The notes: generated from the letters alone by a model not told the origin. 64,000 bases of DNA from Pseudomonas sp. 5P_3.1_Bac2 (GCF_025465995.1 NZ_JANLNY010000004.1:372001-436000), one strand, 5' to 3'. Shown: positions 31,311 to 40,654, counted from the stretch's first letter. Numbers and translations: made by a program.

Positions 31311-32050
31311 AGCAGACTCCAAGGAGCGATTAACAGGCCGCCGGTAACCAGCAGCAACAGGTAAATGGCAATGCGGAAGTGTTGTTCATTAAAGCGCTGA
31401 TGCAGGTGCTCGCCCAGCCATACGCCGATGAGCAGCAGCGGGGCGTAGCTGATGATTTGTGGCAGTGCCGGCAGCAGACGGCCATCGAGGGCAAAGCACA
31501 GGGTCAGCAGACTGTTAAGGCTGAACCATACGCTGACCAAGGTGGCGCGCAGACGCGCTTTATCCAGCTCGGTGCCGGCCAGGGCAAACACCAGCAGCGG
31601 TCCGCCTGAGGCAAACAGGCCATGACTGACTCCCGCGGCCAGGCTGATCAGGCGGTTAAGCCACAGTGGCCGTGCGCTTGCCACATGGCTGGTGCGCATA
31701 CGCCACAGCTCACGCCCGGCAAACCACAGCACCAAGACGCCGAATAAGCGCTTGGACAACGCCGCATCCAGCCACGGCAACAGGGCATAGCCGAGCAGGG
31801 TGCCGATCACCATGGCCGGCAGGATCATGCCCAGCAGCAGGCGCCGGTCGATCATTTGCCGATGACGCCAGACCAAATAGCCGGTCATGCAGATATTCAA
31901 CGGCACCAGCACCGGCAGCAGTTGCTCGATCGGCAGCAGCAGGGCGCCGAGGGACAGGGCAATCACGATGCTGCCAAAGCCAGTGATGGCTTCCAGGGTG
32001 TAGGCCAGCAGAATAAAGCCGGCTAAGGCCAGCCACAGCATCTCCATCAA
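31307..32050 (-). CDS. TSUP (TauE/SafE) family permease
   Basis: A 247-residue inner-membrane protein with about 8 helices. AYTLEAITGFGSIVIALSLGALLLPI is the first TSUP repeat and AAGVSHGLFASGGPLLVFALAGTELDK the second. Characterised members export or import sulfite, taurine-derived sulfoacetate and similar small organic anions. It overlaps both neighbours by 4 nt, so it belongs to the same transcript as the SDR and the amidohydrolase. Confidence 0.87.
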   Translation of the reverse strand: MMEMLWLALAGFILLAYTLEAITGFGSIVIALSLGALLLPIEQLLPVLVPLNICMTGYLVWRHRQMIDRRLLLGMILPAMVIGTLLGYALLPWLDAALSKRLFGVLVLWFAGRELWRMRTSHVASARPLWLNRLISLAAGVSHGLFASGGPLLVFALAGTELDKARLRATLVSVWFSLNSLLTLCFALDGRLLPALPQIISYAPLLLIGVWLGEHLHQRFNEQHFRIAIYLLLLVTGGLLIAPWSLL

Positions 32051-32829
32051 CCCATCTCCGCCGCGAAGCGCTGGCTCATCTTGCGGTAGTACAGACGCGG
32101 GGCGATGCGCCAGAGCAGGCTGGCCAACCAGCTGCCGCGATCCGGGAACAGGCGCTCTGCGCCTTGCTCCTGGGCCGTGAAGATTTGTTGCGCCATCCAG
32201 TCCGCGCCGCGCACTTGGCCAACGGTGGAGCGCGCATGCTGCGCTGGCTTGCCGTCGGCGCCTAAGGCGTTTTGCTCAATCGGCGTGTCGAGAAAACTTG
32301 GGTAGACCAGCAAGGTGCGCACGCCATCACGGGCGATTTCGCCGCGCAGCACTTCAAAAAACTGGCCCATGGCGCTCTTGGCTGCGCAGTAACCGGCGCG
32401 GCCCAGCACCGGCATCCAACCGGCCATGGAGCCGATGCAGATGATCTGTCCGCGGCTTTGTTTAAGCAGGGGCAGGGCGCTTAAGCTCAGCTCCACCGGC
32501 GCTTGATAATCCACCGCCATAACCCGGCGAAATACCGCCGGATCAGTCTCGGTGGTGGGCGAGCGGTGGGTGATGCCGGCGTTGTTGATCAGCACATCCA
32601 AGCGGCCAAAGCGCTCGCGGCAGCGCAGCAGTAATTGCTGTTGCAGCAGGCTGTCGGTGATGTCCCCGGCCAGGCTGTCGACCCGCTCACTGGCTAAGCT
32701 GGCCACGCGTTCAGTCAAGCCTCGGGCGTTGTAATCGGTCAGCAGCAGGCCATAGCCCTGGGCGTGATAATGGCGTGCCAGCTCCCAGCCGAGGCCGCTG
32801 GCGGCCCCGGTGATCAGTGCAATGTGCAT
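32047..32829 (-). CDS. Short-chain dehydrogenase
   Basis: A 260-residue NAD(P)-dependent SDR: TGAASGLG at 7-14, INNAG near 81-85, Ser134, Tyr147 and Lys151 as catalytic residues (GYCAAKSAM). The C-terminal part has basic and aromatic residues (LLWRIAPRLYYRKMSQRFAAEMG) like SDRs that sit beside FAD monooxygenases. It could interconvert an alcohol and the ketone that the operon's monooxygenase oxidises. Overlaps the symporter gene by 1 nt and the TSUP gene by 4 nt. Confidence 0.87.
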   Translation of the reverse strand: MHIALITGAASGLGWELARHYHAQGYGLLLTDYNARGLTERVASLASERVDSLAGDITDSLLQQQLLLRCRERFGRLDVLINNAGITHRSPTTETDPAVFRRVMAVDYQAPVELSLSALPLLKQSRGQIICIGSMAGWMPVLGRAGYCAAKSAMGQFFEVLRGEIARDGVRTLLVYPSFLDTPIEQNALGADGKPAQHARSTVGQVRGADWMAQQIFTAQEQGAERLFPDRGSWLASLLWRIAPRLYYRKMSQRFAAEMG

Positions 32830-33767
32830 CAGTGACTGCCTTGCTTAATAGCGCTTGGTAGCGGTCGTGGTTGGCTGCCCGCCGGCGTACTGCGCGACCA
32901 ATACAGCGCCAGTAACAGGCCGGCCAGTAACTGCCAGCAGCCCCAGAACGCGGCAATCAGCAACATGCCGCCAGACTGCGGGAAGAAGGTGAAAATCAGC
33001 GCCATGCCTAAGGCCGAGTTATGGATGCCCGTCTCCAGCGTCACCGCTCGGACATCTGCCGCCGGCAACCGCCACAACCGCGCACAGCCATAACCGAGCA
33101 GCAGCGCCATGCTGTTAAGCAGCACCACCAGCCAAAAGAACAAGTGGAAGTATTCAAGGAACTGCGCGTAGTTCTTCACGAAGGCGCCGCCGACAAACAG
33201 CAGCATCACCAGCAGCGAGAAAATCCGCAGCGGGCGTTCCAGCTTTTGTGCCAGCAGTGGCCGAATCCGCCCGATAAACATGCCCAGCACCATCGGCAGC
33301 ACCAGGACCAGCAGCACCATCAGCAACAGCTCTAGCGGGTCGACACTGATCTCGGTAAGCAGGGCGCGGGTCTGCGGGTTCAGCCCGGCATACAGGGCGA
33401 AGTTCAGCGGTGTGAAGATCCCCGCCGTGACACTGGAAACCGCCGTAACGCTGGCCGACACCGCGACGTTGCCGCGGGCGACCCAGGTCATGATGTTGGA
33501 GAACGTGCCGCTGGGGCAGGTGGCAACCAGAATCATGCCCAGCGCCAGGCTCGGATCGATGGGCAGCACAATTGTCAGCAGGCAGGTGGCCGCTGGCAGC
33601 AGGACAAACTGCACCAGCATGCCAATCAACGGCGCCTTGGGCGCCAGGACGATGCGCTTAAAGTCCTCGGCGCGTAGTTCTAAGGAAACACCAAACATCA
33701 TCAAGGCGATGATCGCGTTTAAGGCGATCATCGCGCTGGGGGAGAACTCAAGGTTGACTGACTGCAT
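32829..33767 (-). CDS. Bile acid:sodium symporter family (SBF) transporter
   Basis: A 312-residue membrane protein with about 9-10 helices. NAIIALMMFGVSLELRAEDF, LVATCPSGTFSNIMTWVARGN, SSVTAGIFTPLNFALYAG and TLETGIHNSALGMALIF are SBF-family marks (sodium sites near the crossing of helices 4 and 9). Its substrate may be a steroid, sulfonate or other organic anion; family alone does not tell. The start lies inside the monooxygenase gene (20-nt overlap) and the stop overlaps the SDR start by 1 nt. Confidence 0.87.
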   Translation of the reverse strand: MQSVNLEFSPSAMIALNAIIALMMFGVSLELRAEDFKRIVLAPKAPLIGMLVQFVLLPAATCLLTIVLPIDPSLALGMILVATCPSGTFSNIMTWVARGNVAVSASVTAVSSVTAGIFTPLNFALYAGLNPQTRALLTEISVDPLELLLMVLLVLVLPMVLGMFIGRIRPLLAQKLERPLRIFSLLVMLLFVGGAFVKNYAQFLEYFHLFFWLVVLLNSMALLLGYGCARLWRLPAADVRAVTLETGIHNSALGMALIFTFFPQSGGMLLIAAFWGCWQLLAGLLLALYWSRSTPAGSQPRPLPSAIKQGSH

Positions 33768-35097
33768 GAGAGGTTTCCTTGCTGCACGTAGGCGCTGTTG
33801 TCGTTATATTTTTTTTAAGTTCAGCAATGTGTTGCTTAAGCGTGGTGCGGTAACTGTCTTTATGCACGTAGTAGGCCATGCGTTCCAGTTGCAAGTAGGC
33901 ATAGCCACCATCTAAACGCTGTTGGCAGCGCAGGCGCACCAACTCGCGAAAACGCTGGCCGGCACTGCCGCCAAGCTGCTGCTGGCGAATCTGCAAGGCC
34001 ACCAGTTCTGCTTGTTCATCCCGGCCCTGCCAGCCCAGGCCTGAGGCCTCGACCATGCCGAGCATAAACAGGTCTTCGTACTCTGGGTGGAACACGTTCA
34101 GATACAGCTGCGGTGCACCGGCAGAGGCCGGCCAGTTGAGCTCGGCACGGTCGATAAAGGGGTAGTTGAGCAGGTAGCCGGTGCCCTGCAGGATCAGATC
34201 ATATTCGGCCTGCTCACCGTCGCTGAAGGTCACTTGCAAACCCTCGACCTTAACCACGTCGCGGCGCGGCTTGATATCGCCATGACCTAAGTAATGCAGC
34301 ACCAGCGAGTTCATCACCGGATGCGACTCATAGAGCTTGTAGTCCGGGTCCGGCAGGCCATATTGCGAAGGCTTGCCGACCAGGCTGCGTACCAGCAGCC
34401 CATCGAGGAATTGCTTGATCGGCCGTGGCAGTTTGATCAGCCCGCCTAAGCTGTCCGTTGGCCGGCCAAAGCTGAATTTGGGCAGGAAGTAATAGCCCCG
34501 GCGCACCGACAGATCGACCGACTTGGCGCGGTGTACGGCATCCACGGCAATATCGCAGGCCGAGTTGCCGCAGCCAATCACCAGGACCCGCTTGCCCTCG
34601 AATATCGCGGCGTTGCGGTAGTCGCTGGAGTGCAGCAACTCGCCGCTGAACTGCCCAGGCAGGGCGGGCAGGTTGGGGGTGTGCAGGGTGCCGTTGGCGA
34701 TCAGCACTCCATCGACCAGCCATTCGCGTTGCACCCCGTCGCATTCGGTGAGCAGACGCCAGCCTTTGCTCAGGCGTTTAACCTCCAACACGCGGGTGTT
34801 GAAGTGAAAATCCTTGTACAGATCAAAGTGTTTGGCGTAGGCGCGGAAGTAATCGCGCATGGCGCTGTGATGGGGGTAGGTAGCCACATCATCGGCCATG
34901 GGGAACTCAGTAAACTCGGTGGCGCGTTTGGAGGAGATCAGGTGCGCGGACTCATACATGGTGCTCTGCGGGTTATCGATATCCCACAGGCCGCCGACAT
35001 CGCTGTGCAGCTCGAAGCCGACAAAGTCGATGGCGTATTTGCGCAACTGGCGTGCTGCACAGAGGCCCATGGGGCCGGCACCGATAATGGCATGCAT
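33748..35097 (-). CDS. Flavin-containing monooxygenase
   Basis: A 449-residue FAD/NADPH monooxygenase. FAD site GAGPMG at 6-11; the FMO fingerprint FxGxxxHxxxY is FSGELLHSSDY at 150-160; the NADPH site GCGNSA is at 175-180. Members oxygenate S, N or ketone groups, the last as Baeyer-Villiger enzymes. First gene of a five-gene chain with overlapping ends; its 3' end covers the symporter start. Context (SDR, anion carriers, amidohydrolase) suggests degradation of an imported ketone or amide, but no substrate can be named. Confidence 0.88.
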   Translation of the reverse strand: MHAIIGAGPMGLCAARQLRKYAIDFVGFELHSDVGGLWDIDNPQSTMYESAHLISSKRATEFTEFPMADDVATYPHHSAMRDYFRAYAKHFDLYKDFHFNTRVLEVKRLSKGWRLLTECDGVQREWLVDGVLIANGTLHTPNLPALPGQFSGELLHSSDYRNAAIFEGKRVLVIGCGNSACDIAVDAVHRAKSVDLSVRRGYYFLPKFSFGRPTDSLGGLIKLPRPIKQFLDGLLVRSLVGKPSQYGLPDPDYKLYESHPVMNSLVLHYLGHGDIKPRRDVVKVEGLQVTFSDGEQAEYDLILQGTGYLLNYPFIDRAELNWPASAGAPQLYLNVFHPEYEDLFMLGMVEASGLGWQGRDEQAELVALQIRQQQLGGSAGQRFRELVRLRCQQRLDGGYAYLQLERMAYYVHKDSYRTTLKQHIAELKKNITTTAPTCSKETSHAVSQP

Positions 35098-35246
35098 GCT
35101 TCACCTCCAAATCAATTGTTATTGTTAAGCGTGGCCCCAGCTAAGCTGCGACAAATTATCGCGTGACCAGGGGAGGGTGGCTCAATGACAATTGGCGACT
35201 TTCCGCTGGCCGATTTGGTCAGGGATGTCATGGTGGAGTGTGGTAC

Positions 35247-36020
35247 ATGCCAGGTTTGCCCCCGGTTGAGCAGATGCCTGAGCCGTTATTGATTGCCGAA
35301 GTCCGCGACGAATTTGGTGTCATCCAAGTGGTGGAGATGGGCGCTTATCGCTTTCTCGAGTTTGGTGAGGCGATAGAGCAGAGCTGCGTCTACATGCCCG
35401 ACCCCAGTTGGTTGGAATACGACTACACACGCGCCATGTTGCTCGGCGCGTTGTGCCATGAGCAGCCGGAAAGCGCGCTGTTTTTAGGTTTAGGCGCCGG
35501 CAACCTGACCCAGGCCTGTCTGAAGTTTTTGCCGCTGGACGACGTTGAGGTGATCGAGCTGCGCCCCGATGTGCCGCGTTTGGCCATGCAATATATGGCC
35601 TTGGCCGATGACCCGCGCTTAACCATCCGCATCGGCGACGCTCTGGAGCTGCTAGGCACGGCTGAGCAAACCGACCTGCTGTTTGTGGACCTCTATACCG
35701 ATGTCGGTCCCGCCAGCGGCCATTTAGCCTGGAAGTTTTTGCAGGATTGCCAGGAGCGTCTTAACCCCGGCGGCTGGCTGATCATCAATCAGTGGGCCAG
35801 CAATGACGGCAAGCCTTTGGGCGCGGCCCTTCTGCGCGGCTTGTTCCACCGCCATTATTGGGAGATTCCAGTGAAGGAGGGCAACGTGGTGCTGTTGGTC
35901 CCGGCCGATCTGGAGCAGGAGCTGGATGTGGCTCTGCTGCGGCAACGCAACGAGGCTTTGGCACCGCTGTTGGGCTACTCCTTGGAGTCGTTGACCAAGG
36001 ATCTGCGGCCCGCCAGTTAA
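35247..36020 (+). CDS. Spermidine synthase-like methyltransferase-fold protein
   Basis: A 257-residue protein with the Rossmann-like fold of spermidine synthases: SALFLGLGAGNLTQACLKFLP, then VEVIELRPDVPRLA, then DALELLGTAEQTDLLFVDLYTD and LNPGGWLIINQW. It is a SpeE-like relative (single-domain), but not clearly a polyamine synthase, since the flanking genes are unrelated. I start at ATG 35247 (GGAG 8 nt before) rather than 35163, because the extra residues do not look like a protein. Divergent from the monooxygenase operon. Confidence 0.8.
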   Translation: MPGLPPVEQMPEPLLIAEVRDEFGVIQVVEMGAYRFLEFGEAIEQSCVYMPDPSWLEYDYTRAMLLGALCHEQPESALFLGLGAGNLTQACLKFLPLDDVEVIELRPDVPRLAMQYMALADDPRLTIRIGDALELLGTAEQTDLLFVDLYTDVGPASGHLAWKFLQDCQERLNPGGWLIINQWASNDGKPLGAALLRGLFHRHYWEIPVKEGNVVLLVPADLEQELDVALLRQRNEALAPLLGYSLESLTKDLRPAS

Positions 36021-36121
36021 GGCACTGGGCTGTCTAAGCGCCGCGCGGCTGTGCAGCTCAAACCGCCCGTGGCTATGCAGCCCAGGCGCCACGCGGCTTA
36101 GCTGTTAAGTCACCACGGGGC

Positions 36122-36913
36122 TTAGCGCCCCTTAAAGTCACCTGCGCGGCGCTCTTGCATGGCGCGCAGGCCTTCTTGCGCGTCGTCACTGCCGAGTAAG
36201 CGGCTGGCCACGGCAGGCAGGTTAGCGATGGCGGCCGCTTCGCCGCTCGCCACAACTTGGCGGGCCGAAGCTAGGGTGGCTTGCACGCCCAAGGGGGCTT
36301 GTGCGGCAATGCGCTCGGCCAGCCACAGCGCCTTGGGCATTAACTCCTCCGGCGCTAACACCTCCTGCACCAGGCCTAAGCGATACGCCTCATGGGCGCT
36401 AAAGGGATCGCCGGTGAGCAGCCAGCGCATGGCGTTGCCCCAGCCAGCAATCTGTTGCAAGCGCAGGGTGGCGCCAGCGAAGGGGAAAATTCCGCGTTGC
36501 ACTTCCATCTGGGCAAAGCGTGTGTTGCTGGCGCACAGGTTGATGTCGGCCGACAGCATCAGCTCGATGCCGATGGTGAAGCAGTAGCCCTGGGCGGCGA
36601 CGATCACCGGTTTACTCACCCGCGTGCCGCCAAAGGCTCCCCAAGGGTCGTAGCCACCTGCAGGGATTTGCCAGCCGGCAGCCAAGGGCTCGGCCACATT
36701 GGCCAAGTCCATGCCCGCGGTGAAGTGTTCACCGTGGGCAAACAGCAACGCGACTCGAGCATCGGCATCACGTTCAAACTCGCCATAGGCCAGTGCCAGG
36801 TCGTCGAGCATGGCCATGTCAAAGGCATTGCGCTTACTCACGCGATCAAGGCCCAAGAGCAAAACGTGGCCGCGCTTTTCTCGGGTTATACGGCCGCTAA
36901 TGCTTGAATTCAT
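36122..36913 (-). CDS. Enoyl-CoA hydratase/isomerase family protein
   Basis: A 263-residue crotonase: VSKRNAFDMAMLDDLALAY, LLFAHGEHFTAGMDLANVAEP (first oxyanion residue), AAQGYCFTIGIELMLSADINLCAS and FAQMEVQRGIFPFAG. The common GG of the second oxyanion loop reads GYCFTIG, so its activity cannot be presumed. It resembles the crotonase that precedes the DEAD-box helicase gene in P. aeruginosa (PA2841 as I recall). Divergent from the helicase. Confidence 0.85.
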   Translation of the reverse strand: MNSSISGRITREKRGHVLLLGLDRVSKRNAFDMAMLDDLALAYGEFERDADARVALLFAHGEHFTAGMDLANVAEPLAAGWQIPAGGYDPWGAFGGTRVSKPVIVAAQGYCFTIGIELMLSADINLCASNTRFAQMEVQRGIFPFAGATLRLQQIAGWGNAMRWLLTGDPFSAHEAYRLGLVQEVLAPEELMPKALWLAERIAAQAPLGVQATLASARQVVASGEAAAIANLPAVASRLLGSDDAQEGLRAMQERRAGDFKGR

Positions 36914-37276
36914 GGTGCAAATCCTGAATAGACTAGGGTTGGCGGGGAGTTTGTGGCGTGGTGCTAGTTGACTGTAGGCCCTTAGCTGGAATAAATACGT
37001 GTTAGAGCGCTTAATTTTTGGCGAAAGTCAGCACATCGACCAGGTTTTCAGGTATAGTGCGCGCCGGTCAATTCTTGGCCACGTTCAGGTAGTGCAAATC
37101 GCCCGGAGGCAAAACTCCGGCAGCCAGTCCGCAAAGCGGGCTATCCTTGACGATTCATTTATCACCATGTTTTCGCAAATCCCCGCCGACAGAGCTGCCA
37201 GGGTGACCTTAGGGTCTTACACGGCATGCGCAGCTTTGGAATATGGGTCGTTTGCGGATGCACTAGAGGCAGACCC
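36914..37276 (+). promoter_or_regulatory. Leader of the DEAD-box helicase gene
   Basis: About 360 bases between the crotonase and the helicase. A -10-like TATAGT is at 37053-37058 followed by a GC-rich discriminator, which would give an untranslated leader of about 210 nt. In the leader, CCGGAG/CTCCGG (37103-37120) and CCGC/GCGG (37129-37139) form small hairpins. Long leaders are typical for cold-shock helicases such as csdA/deaD; here the role is inferred. A 93-codon open frame in it (36999-37280) is not believable as a gene. Confidence 0.5.
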
Positions 37277-38968
37277 ATGACCCAGGAATCCGGCGGCTTC
37301 GCCGCACTCGGCCTTCATCCTAATGTTGTTGCAGCACTGACCGCTGTTGGTTACGAAGAGCCATCGCCGATCCAAGCGCAAGCTATCCCGGTGATTCTCT
37401 CCGGCCAAGACATGATTGGTCAGGCGCAAACAGGTACCGGTAAAACCGCTGCCTTTGCTTTGCCACTGCTGTCGAAAATTGATCCGAGCAAGCGTGAGCC
37501 GCAGGCGCTAATCCTAGCGCCTACTCGCGAGTTGGCCCTACAAGTGGCCACCGCGTTTGAATCCTACTCGAAACAAATGCCCGGCCTGAATGTGGTAGCG
37601 GTTTACGGTGGCGCGCCTATGGGCCCGCAACTGAAAGCTATCCGTCAGGGCGCGCAGGTGATTGTTGCAACCCCCGGTCGCTTAGTTGACCACCTGCGTC
37701 GCGATGAGAAAGTGCTGTCGACCATCCAGTTCCTGGTACTCGACGAAGCCGACGAAATGCTCAAGTTGGGCTTTATGGATGACCTCGAAGTGATCTTCGA
37801 AGCCATGCCGGCCAGCCGTCAGAGCGTTCTGTTCTCCGCGACCCTGCCACACTCGATTCGCGCTATTGCTGAAAAGCACCTGCGTGACCCGCAGCACATC
37901 AAAATCGCCTCGAAAACTCAGACCGTAACGGCCATTGAGCAAGCGCACCTGATGGTCCACGCCGACCAGAAGCACGCTGCCGTTCTGCGTTTGCTGGAAG
38001 TTGAAGAGTTTGATGCGCTGATCGGTTTCGTGCGTACCAAACAAGCCACCCTGGACCTCGCTGCTGCTCTGGAAGCCAAAGGCTACAAGGCTGCTGCGCT
38101 GAACGGTGACATCGCGCAGAACCAGCGTGAGCGCGTCATTGAGTCGCTTAAAGATGGCCGTCTGGACATCGTTATCGCCACTGACGTTGCTGCCCGTGGT
38201 CTGGACGTGCCGCGCATCACCCACGTGATGAACGTGGATATGCCGTACGACCCAGAGTCCTACGTGCACCGTATCGGCCGTACTGGCCGTGCCGGGCGTA
38301 CCGGTCGTGCGCTGCTGCTGGTGACTCCGCGTGAGCGGCGCATGCTGCAGGTTATCGAGCGCGTCACTGGGCAGAAGGTTGGCGAAGTTAAGCTGCCTAA
38401 CGCTCAGCAAGTGCTCGATGCGCGGATCAAGAAACTCACCAGCAGCCTGGCGCCGCTAGTAGCTGATGCGGAAGCCAGCCACGGTGATCTGCTTGATCGC
38501 CTGACCGCTGACATCGGTTGCAGCCCGCGTGCTCTGGCCGCAGCCCTGCTGCGCAAAGCCACCAACGGTCAGGCTCTGAGCCTGGCTGAAGTGGAACGTG
38601 AGCAGCCGCTGGTGCCGGGTGCCGGTGGTTCCCGTGAGCGTGGCGAGCGCAGCGATCGTGGTGAGCGTCCTGATCGCGGCGACCGTGAAGGTAGCCGTGA
38701 GCGTCGCGCGCCTATGCCGCTGGCTGAGGGCCGTGCCCGTTGCCGTACCGCGCTGGGTGCGCGTGACGGTATCGCGGCGAAGAACCTGCTGGGCGCCATC
38801 CTCAACGAAGGTGGTCTGGCCCGTGAAGCCATCGGGCGCATCCAGGTGCGCGAGAGCTTCAGCTTGGTTGAGCTGCCAGAAGAAGGTTTGGATCGTCTGC
38901 TCGGTAAGCTGAAAGACACCCGTGTCGGTGGCAAGCCGCTCAAGCTGCGTCGTTACCGCGAAGACTAA
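37277..38968 (+). CDS. deaD: ATP-dependent RNA helicase, DEAD-box (DeaD/CsdA type)
   Basis: A 563-residue RNA helicase. Motif I AQTGTGKT (50-57), Ia PTRELALQV, DEAD at 156-159, SAT at 187-189, TDVAARGLDVPRI and HRIGRTGRAGRTGR in the second domain. A Arg/Glu/Asp-rich RGERSDRGERPDRGDREG linker then a C-terminal DbpA-type RNA-binding domain (RTALGARDGIAAKNLLGAILNEGGL). Members assist ribosome assembly and mRNA decay at low temperature. The frame opens at 37226, but ATG 37277 with AGAGG 7 nt before is the start of homologous sequence. Followed by an intrinsic terminator. Confidence 0.93.
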   Translation: MTQESGGFAALGLHPNVVAALTAVGYEEPSPIQAQAIPVILSGQDMIGQAQTGTGKTAAFALPLLSKIDPSKREPQALILAPTRELALQVATAFESYSKQMPGLNVVAVYGGAPMGPQLKAIRQGAQVIVATPGRLVDHLRRDEKVLSTIQFLVLDEADEMLKLGFMDDLEVIFEAMPASRQSVLFSATLPHSIRAIAEKHLRDPQHIKIASKTQTVTAIEQAHLMVHADQKHAAVLRLLEVEEFDALIGFVRTKQATLDLAAALEAKGYKAAALNGDIAQNQRERVIESLKDGRLDIVIATDVAARGLDVPRITHVMNVDMPYDPESYVHRIGRTGRAGRTGRALLLVTPRERRMLQVIERVTGQKVGEVKLPNAQQVLDARIKKLTSSLAPLVADAEASHGDLLDRLTADIGCSPRALAAALLRKATNGQALSLAEVEREQPLVPGAGGSRERGERSDRGERPDRGDREGSRERRAPMPLAEGRARCRTALGARDGIAAKNLLGAILNEGGLAREAIGRIQVRESFSLVELPEEGLDRLLGKLKDTRVGGKPLKLRRYRED

Positions 38969-39008
38969 GCGCAAGCTTAGAAGCCTAAGCCTAGGCTTAG
39001 TCATCAAC

Positions 39009-39043
39009 AAAAGCCCCGCCTAGTGCGGGGCTTTTGCGTTTTT
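39009..39043 (+). terminator. Intrinsic terminator of the helicase gene
   Basis: AAAAGCCCCGC and GCGGGGCTTTT with a CTAGT loop, followed by GCGTTTTT. A textbook stem with T-run, 40 nt after the helicase stop codon. Confidence 0.9.
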
Positions 39044-39074
39044 GCTGTGGGCGCAGCCGTCTGCTGCGCTTACC

Positions 39075-39845
39075 TTAGGCGAAGCTGTAAATGTCCATGC
39101 CCAGTGAGCCGAAGGTGAAGGCGCTGTATTGCACCTTAAACTCGCCGCCGGCGCCTTGGGCGAAATACAGCGGTAGTAGGTGCTCATCGCTGGGGTGGTT
39201 GCGTTTGGCTGATGGCGCTTGCTGGCGATAGTGCAGCAGGGCGTCGAGGTCGCTGCTAGCCAGCTTGTCGACGATCCAGTCACGGAACTCCTGGGCCCAA
39301 GGCTCCACATTGCTGTCGTCATCCTGGCGCTTCAGTTCGGCCAGGTTATGGGTAATGCTGCCCGAGCCGATCAACAAGATGCCCTCATCGCGCAGGCTGG
39401 CCAAGGCCTGGCCGACTTGCCGCACGATGCCAGGGGTTTGTGGATCAGGCAGGGAAACTTGCACCACCGGAATATCCGCTTGCGGATACATCAACGACAG
39501 CGGCACCCAAGTGCCGTGATCAAACGGGCGTTGTTCATCCAGCTGGGTCGGCAGGCCGGCATCAGCCAATAAGAGGGCGATCTTCTCGGCTAGTCTGGGA
39601 TGTCCGGGCGCTGGGTACTGCACCTCATAGAGCTCGGCCGGGAAGCCACCGAAATCATGCCAGGTGGCGGGCTGTGGGTTGTGGGTGACGCGCAGATCAG
39701 TGCTTTGCCAGTGGGCAGAAACCACCACAATCGCTTGTGGGCGGGGCAGGGCTTGGGCCAATTGACTCAGCGCCGGGCCGCTGGCGCCCGGCTCGAGGGC
39801 CAGCATGGGCGAGCCATGGGAGATAAATAGGCTGGGAAGTGACAT
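39075..39845 (-). CDS. DODA-type extradiol dioxygenase family protein (YgiD-like)
   Basis: A 256-residue LigB-superfamily protein. Metal ligands are read as His10 (ISHGSP), His45 (VVSAHWQ) and His110 (FDHGTWVPL); SITHNLAEL supplies a further His. E. coli YgiD and plant DODA share these. It may open catechol-like rings such as DOPA, though physiological substrates are rarely known. GGAG lies 6 nt before the ATG. Alone between the helicase terminator and tpm. Confidence 0.88.
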   Translation of the reverse strand: MSLPSLFISHGSPMLALEPGASGPALSQLAQALPRPQAIVVVSAHWQSTDLRVTHNPQPATWHDFGGFPAELYEVQYPAPGHPRLAEKIALLLADAGLPTQLDEQRPFDHGTWVPLSLMYPQADIPVVQVSLPDPQTPGIVRQVGQALASLRDEGILLIGSGSITHNLAELKRQDDDSNVEPWAQEFRDWIVDKLASSDLDALLHYRQQAPSAKRNHPSDEHLLPLYFAQGAGGEFKVQYSAFTFGSLGMDIYSFA

Positions 39846-39980
39846 GAAAACTCCGACTACACAAAAAGCATGGCGGAATCATCTAACAGACGCTCCCCCC
39901 TCGGTAGGGAAAAATTGCAACGGTTAGTATCGACGCTGTCGATAATAGAAGTCCGCAGTAGCGCTCAGACGGGAGTCACG

Positions 39981-40646
39981 ATGCACGCAGAGTTTTGGCA
40001 TAAGCGTTGGGAACGTAGCGAAATAGGTTTCCATCAACAGCAAACCAACCGCTATTTGCAGCGATATTGGGCGCAACTGGCAGTTCCTGACAACGCCCAG
40101 GTGTTGGTGCCGTTGTGCGGCAAAAGCCTCGATATGCTGTGGCTGGCGGGGCAGGGGTTACGTGTGCTCGGCGTCGAATTGTCGCACAAGGCCGTGGAGG
40201 CATTTTTTGCTGAGCAGGGATTAACCGCGCAAGTGCGCAGCGAGCCGCACTTCATTCGTTATAGCAGTGGGCCACTGGAAATCCTCTGTGGTGATTTCTT
40301 TGCCCTGAGTGCAGATGACCTCAGTCAATGCCAGGCCTTCTATGATCGCGCTGCTTTGATCGCCTTGCCTGAGCCGCTGCGTCAGCGCTATGTGGCGCAT
40401 CTGGCGGCGGTGTTGCCGCAGGGCGGTAAGGGGTTGCTGGTCAGCCTCGACTATCAACAAGAGGACATGCCAGGCCCGCCCTTTGCTGTGGCGGATGCCG
40501 AGGTACAGCGCTTGTATGGCGGGCGCTGGCAGGTGCAGCGTCTGTTGCAACAGGATGTGCGGGGCGAGGCGGAGAATGCGCGTCTCTTGCAGCGCGGCCT
40601 GAGTCGCTTGGACGAGTGGGTCTATCGCCTGGAGGATGTGCTGTAG
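39981..40646 (+). CDS. tpm: Thiopurine S-methyltransferase
   Basis: A 221-residue SAM-dependent methyltransferase. MHAEFWHKRWERSEIGFHQ is the characteristic TPMT N-terminus, VLVPLCGKSLDMLWLAGQG binds SAM, and DRAALIALPEPLRQRYVAHL and LLVSLDYQQEDMPGPPFAV follow. In Pseudomonas it methylates selenium and tellurium species as well as thiopurines. GGGAG 5 nt before ATG 39981 fixes the start, although the frame is open from 39870. Confidence 0.95.
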   Translation: MHAEFWHKRWERSEIGFHQQQTNRYLQRYWAQLAVPDNAQVLVPLCGKSLDMLWLAGQGLRVLGVELSHKAVEAFFAEQGLTAQVRSEPHFIRYSSGPLEILCGDFFALSADDLSQCQAFYDRAALIALPEPLRQRYVAHLAAVLPQGGKGLLVSLDYQQEDMPGPPFAVADAEVQRLYGGRWQVQRLLQQDVRGEAENARLLQRGLSRLDEWVYRLEDVL

Positions 40647-40654
40647 CGGATAAA

